Assembly: GCA_015058065.1 (NCBI GenBank)
Contig: SVDB01000004.1
Coordinates: 1 to 48,318 of the forward strand
Direction of reading: 5' to 3'
Length of the DNA: 48,318 nucleotides
DNA from: Clostridiales bacterium
GTDB lineage: Bacteria; Bacillota; Clostridia; Peptostreptococcales; Anaerovoracaceae
The notes beneath the pieces were generated by a model. The model saw only the letters and a list, made by a program, of their open reading frames with translations. It was not told the origin of the DNA and did not search any database. This document shows, piece by piece, positions 45,453 through 48,318 of this stretch (the first letter of the stretch is position 1; each line of letters starts with the position of its first letter). Made by a program: the position numbers and the translations under genes.

Positions 45453-46952
45453 ATGATCGAATACGTTAGCACAAGAAACAAAGACATCCGGGTTCGCTCG
45501 GGCAAGGCCATACTGGACGGACAGGCCTCGGGCGGCGGTCTTTACGTTCCTGCCGACCTCGAAGCAATAAAAGCTGACTGGCGCGGTATTATCAAACTCG
45601 ATTTCAGAGGCATGGCAAAAGCCATCTGGAACATCTTCTTTGATGATTACGGTGAAGAAGCAATAGACAGGCTCGTTGAGGCCAGTTATAAGGACAAGTT
45701 CTCCGCGCAGGACATAACACCGCTGGTAAAAGCCGGTGACGCTTACGTGCTGGAGCTCTGGCACGGCCCTACTTCGGCTTTCAAGGACGTCGCTCTCTCG
45801 GCTCTTCCTAATCTGATGAGCGCCGCTCGCGGCATGAACGGTTTCACCGATGACATAATGATCCTCACCGCGACTTCGGGCGACACGGGAAGCGCCGCTA
45901 TTCAGGGATTCCGCGATGTGCCGGGTACAGGCATAATCGTCTTCTACCCTCACGGCGGAGTGTCCGATACTCAGAGGCTCCAGATGGTGACCCCTGACAG
46001 TGCCAATGTCACAGCATGCGCCATACGCGGCAATTTTGACGATGCTCAGACCGGAGTCAAGAAGCTCTTCAGAGAGATCCCCCGCCCTGTTGAAGGCGTT
46101 GCTCTTTCGAGCGCGAACTCGATCAATATAGGCAGGCTCGTTCCGCAGATAGTATATTACTTCTCAGCCTACGCCCAGCTAGTAAAAAGCGGCGCGATAA
46201 CAGAGGGAGACAAGATAGATTTTGTGGTGCCTACAGGCAACTTCGGAGATATCATGGCCGGCTGGTACGCCTTTAAGATGGGACTTCCTGTCAGCAGGCT
46301 CGTATGCGCGTCAAACAAGAACGATGTGCTCACTGAATTCCTCAATACCGGTCATTACGACAGAAAGCGCGAGTTCTATAAGACGACCTCCCCTTCTATG
46401 GACATACTGGTATCGAGCAATCTTGAGCGTCTGCTCTGGTACATTTGCGGTCCTGAACATACTCTTTCATATATGAAACAGCTTGAAGAGACCGGAGAAT
46501 ACCAGATCACGGACGATGAGCTCTTTGAGATGCAGAAAGTGTTCACGGGAGTCTTCGCCTCGGACGAAGACGGCGCTGCAGCCATCAAGGGAGTCTTTGA
46601 GTCGGACGGCTATCTTATGGATACTCATACCTCTATCGCGTGGGCATGCATGGAGAAATACAGGTCAGGAGACTCGCCTGAGGGTACGGTTTCTTTCGGA
46701 ACTGATGCCGCGGCGACCGTTGTTCTCTCGACTGCGTCACCATACAAGTTCTCTGCCGCAGTGCTTGAAGCTCTTGGCGAAGAGCTGACTGGAAGCGATG
46801 AAGAAAACATGAAGAAAGTCCGCGGGATCACGGGCGCTGAGGTGCCTTCCGGTCTTGCGGGGATCTTCGCAAAACCTGTTATTCACAAAGATGTTATAGA
46901 CATCTCCGCTATGAAGTCTTATGTTATTGAAAAATGCACTAAGCAGGGTTAA
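45453..46952 (+). CDS. thrC: Threonine synthase
   Basis: 'LWHGPTSAFKDVALSALPNLM', 'ILTATSGDTGSAAIQGF', 'PTGNFGDIMAGWYA'. Confidence 0.97.
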   Translation: MIEYVSTRNKDIRVRSGKAILDGQASGGGLYVPADLEAIKADWRGIIKLDFRGMAKAIWNIFFDDYGEEAIDRLVEASYKDKFSAQDITPLVKAGDAYVLELWHGPTSAFKDVALSALPNLMSAARGMNGFTDDIMILTATSGDTGSAAIQGFRDVPGTGIIVFYPHGGVSDTQRLQMVTPDSANVTACAIRGNFDDAQTGVKKLFREIPRPVEGVALSSANSINIGRLVPQIVYYFSAYAQLVKSGAITEGDKIDFVVPTGNFGDIMAGWYAFKMGLPVSRLVCASNKNDVLTEFLNTGHYDRKREFYKTTSPSMDILVSSNLERLLWYICGPEHTLSYMKQLEETGEYQITDDELFEMQKVFTGVFASDEDGAAAIKGVFESDGYLMDTHTSIAWACMEKYRSGDSPEGTVSFGTDAAATVVLSTASPYKFSAAVLEALGEELTGSDEENMKKVRGITGAEVPSGLAGIFAKPVIHKDVIDISAMKSYVIEKCTKQG

Positions 46953-46958
46953 AATCAG

Positions 46959-47396
46959 ATGGAAGGAAAATACCTTATCGTAGACAAGGCGCTTCTGCCG
47001 TCATATTGTGAGAAGGTCGCTCTCGCCAAAGAACTGCTGGATGAGGGCAAGGCCGCTGATGTAAGTGAAGCCGTAAAGATGGTCGGCATATCCCGCAGCA
47101 CTTTTTACAAGTACCGGGACATGGTAAGAGACATAAGCACAGTCTCGATGGGCCGTCACGCCATCATTTCCATGATGATGAGTCACAGAGTCGGTACCCT
47201 TTCTTCAGTACTGAACATCATCTCGCGCTACGGTTACAGTGTATGGACCATAACCCAGAATCCTCCCGTAGACTCCAGGGCAAACGTGGTGATCACACTT
47301 GAACTTGGAGAGGATGCCGGAAGTCTCGACAGCATGTTGAGAGAGATCACAGACGCACCCGGTTTATCCAAGGTGCAGCTTCTTGGTATGGATTAG
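46959..47396 (+). CDS. ACT domain-containing protein (PheB/UPF0735-like)
   Basis: 'SEAVKMVGISRSTFYKYRD' HTH-like N-term followed by ACT 'GTLSSVLNIISRYGYSVWTITQNPP'. Confidence 0.9.
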   Translation: MEGKYLIVDKALLPSYCEKVALAKELLDEGKAADVSEAVKMVGISRSTFYKYRDMVRDISTVSMGRHAIISMMMSHRVGTLSSVLNIISRYGYSVWTITQNPPVDSRANVVITLELGEDAGSLDSMLREITDAPGLSKVQLLGMD

Positions 47397-47404
47397 GAGG
47401 ATAA

Positions 47405-48292
47405 ATGGATTTCAAACAGATCGAAGCCTTTGTAAATGTCGTGCGGTACAAGAGTTTCAGCAAAGCCGCGGACGCGACATTCTTTACACAGCCCACCATC
47501 AGTACACACATACGCAATCTTGAAAAGGAACTCGGAGTCAAACTGCTCGACAGAAAGAGCAGGACTGTTGAAATGACTCCGCAGGGCAGCAAGTTCTATA
47601 AATACGCCGTTGAGATGATCAACGCGAGAGCCCTTGCCTTCGAGGCGCTGAGTGACGCGAGTGAAAGTGTCGAGGGCATACTCGAAATACAGACCTCGTC
47701 GATCCCGGGCGTAACTTTCCTGCCTGCAATGCTTGCTGAATTCAGAAAAAAGCATTCCGGAGTCCGGTACTATGTTTCGGTATCCGACACTCAGACAGTT
47801 ATAGACAACATAGTCGACCGCAGAGGCGAGATCGGCTTCATCGGTGAAAGACCTGCTTCCTCATCGATCGAGAGCATCAAGGTAGCCACCGATAAATCTG
47901 TGCTGATCGCCCCTCCGTTTTATGACATCCCTGCTGAAATAAAGCTGTCCGACGCGGTCAAATACCCTTTCGTCTGGCGCGAGACAGGATCCGCGACGCG
48001 CAGGTCATTTGAGCAGATCGCGCTGTCACTTGGATTCGAAAAAGAAGACTTCGAGGTCGCAGCTTTAGTTGATGACATGGACGCGGTGATACGTTCAGTC
48101 GAAGAAGGACTCGGCGTAGCGATCATCTCTGAAAAGATAGCGGCATCGCTCGGGAGCAGGGTGAAACGCGCTGATTTCATGGATTTCAAGGAAGATCGCA
48201 GTTTCTACATGATAAGGCTCAAAGGCATGTCACTCTCTCCTGCAGCGGAGGCTTTCACCGCGTATGTCAAAGAAAGTATAGCCGCAAAATAA
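47405..48292 (+). CDS. LysR family transcriptional regulator (resembles the selenium-metabolism-associated LysR group)
   Basis: 'MDFKQIEAFVNVVRYKSFSKAADATFFTQPTISTHIRNLEKELGVKLLDRKSRTVEMTPQG' HTH. Confidence 0.9.
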   Translation: MDFKQIEAFVNVVRYKSFSKAADATFFTQPTISTHIRNLEKELGVKLLDRKSRTVEMTPQGSKFYKYAVEMINARALAFEALSDASESVEGILEIQTSSIPGVTFLPAMLAEFRKKHSGVRYYVSVSDTQTVIDNIVDRRGEIGFIGERPASSSIESIKVATDKSVLIAPPFYDIPAEIKLSDAVKYPFVWRETGSATRRSFEQIALSLGFEKEDFEVAALVDDMDAVIRSVEEGLGVAIISEKIAASLGSRVKRADFMDFKEDRSFYMIRLKGMSLSPAAEAFTAYVKESIAAK

Positions 48293-48318
48293 ACCGATAA
48301 AAGTTATTGGTACTATAA

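Overview
This 48.3 kb window looks like an ordinary, mostly minus-strand chromosomal stretch from a Clostridia/Eubacteriales-type Firmicute; the taxon is inferred from gene order and families only. Housekeeping blocks: (glyS?)-DUF4342-recO-era-ybeY-phoH-yqeY-rpsU-nnrD; an iscR-nifS-nifU Fe-S operon; a six-tRNA cluster (Met-Val-Asp-His-Gln-Cys); lgt; ychF; glyA-folC-valS-relQ-folD-potCBA-mrp; a selenocysteine operon (tRNA-Sec-selA-selB); epsC/cysE-HD-punA-larC2-udk-larE; and asd-lysC-hom divergent from thrC-ACT-LysR. I saw no phage, transposon or CRISPR array. The unexplained signals are mostly non-coding. (1) A ~350-nt, purine-rich, multi-helix RNA candidate at ~41195-41551 (+) has its own -35/17/-10 promoter and intrinsic terminator, sits in a 600-bp ORF-free gap, and is preceded by tandem palindromic operator-like sites. 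(2) An ~84-nt sRNA candidate lies between lgt and ychF (minus strand, ~15850-15933), with a TTGAAA-17-TATAAT promoter, a 5' hairpin, a C-rich linker and a terminator. (3) A dispersed 20-bp palindrome, ATGTAAAG-N4-CTTTACAT, occurs six times; four copies abut stop codons and one lies in frame inside folC. (4) The tRNA-Sec promoter has its -35 box in the loop of the preceding gene's terminator and directs a transcript starting with a hairpin. (5) There is a PyrK-like protein lacking most [2Fe-2S] ligands, a stand-alone LarC2 with LarE, and an orphan DNA methyltransferase next to a small P-loop protein. All family assignments are from reading the proteins; no database search was run.
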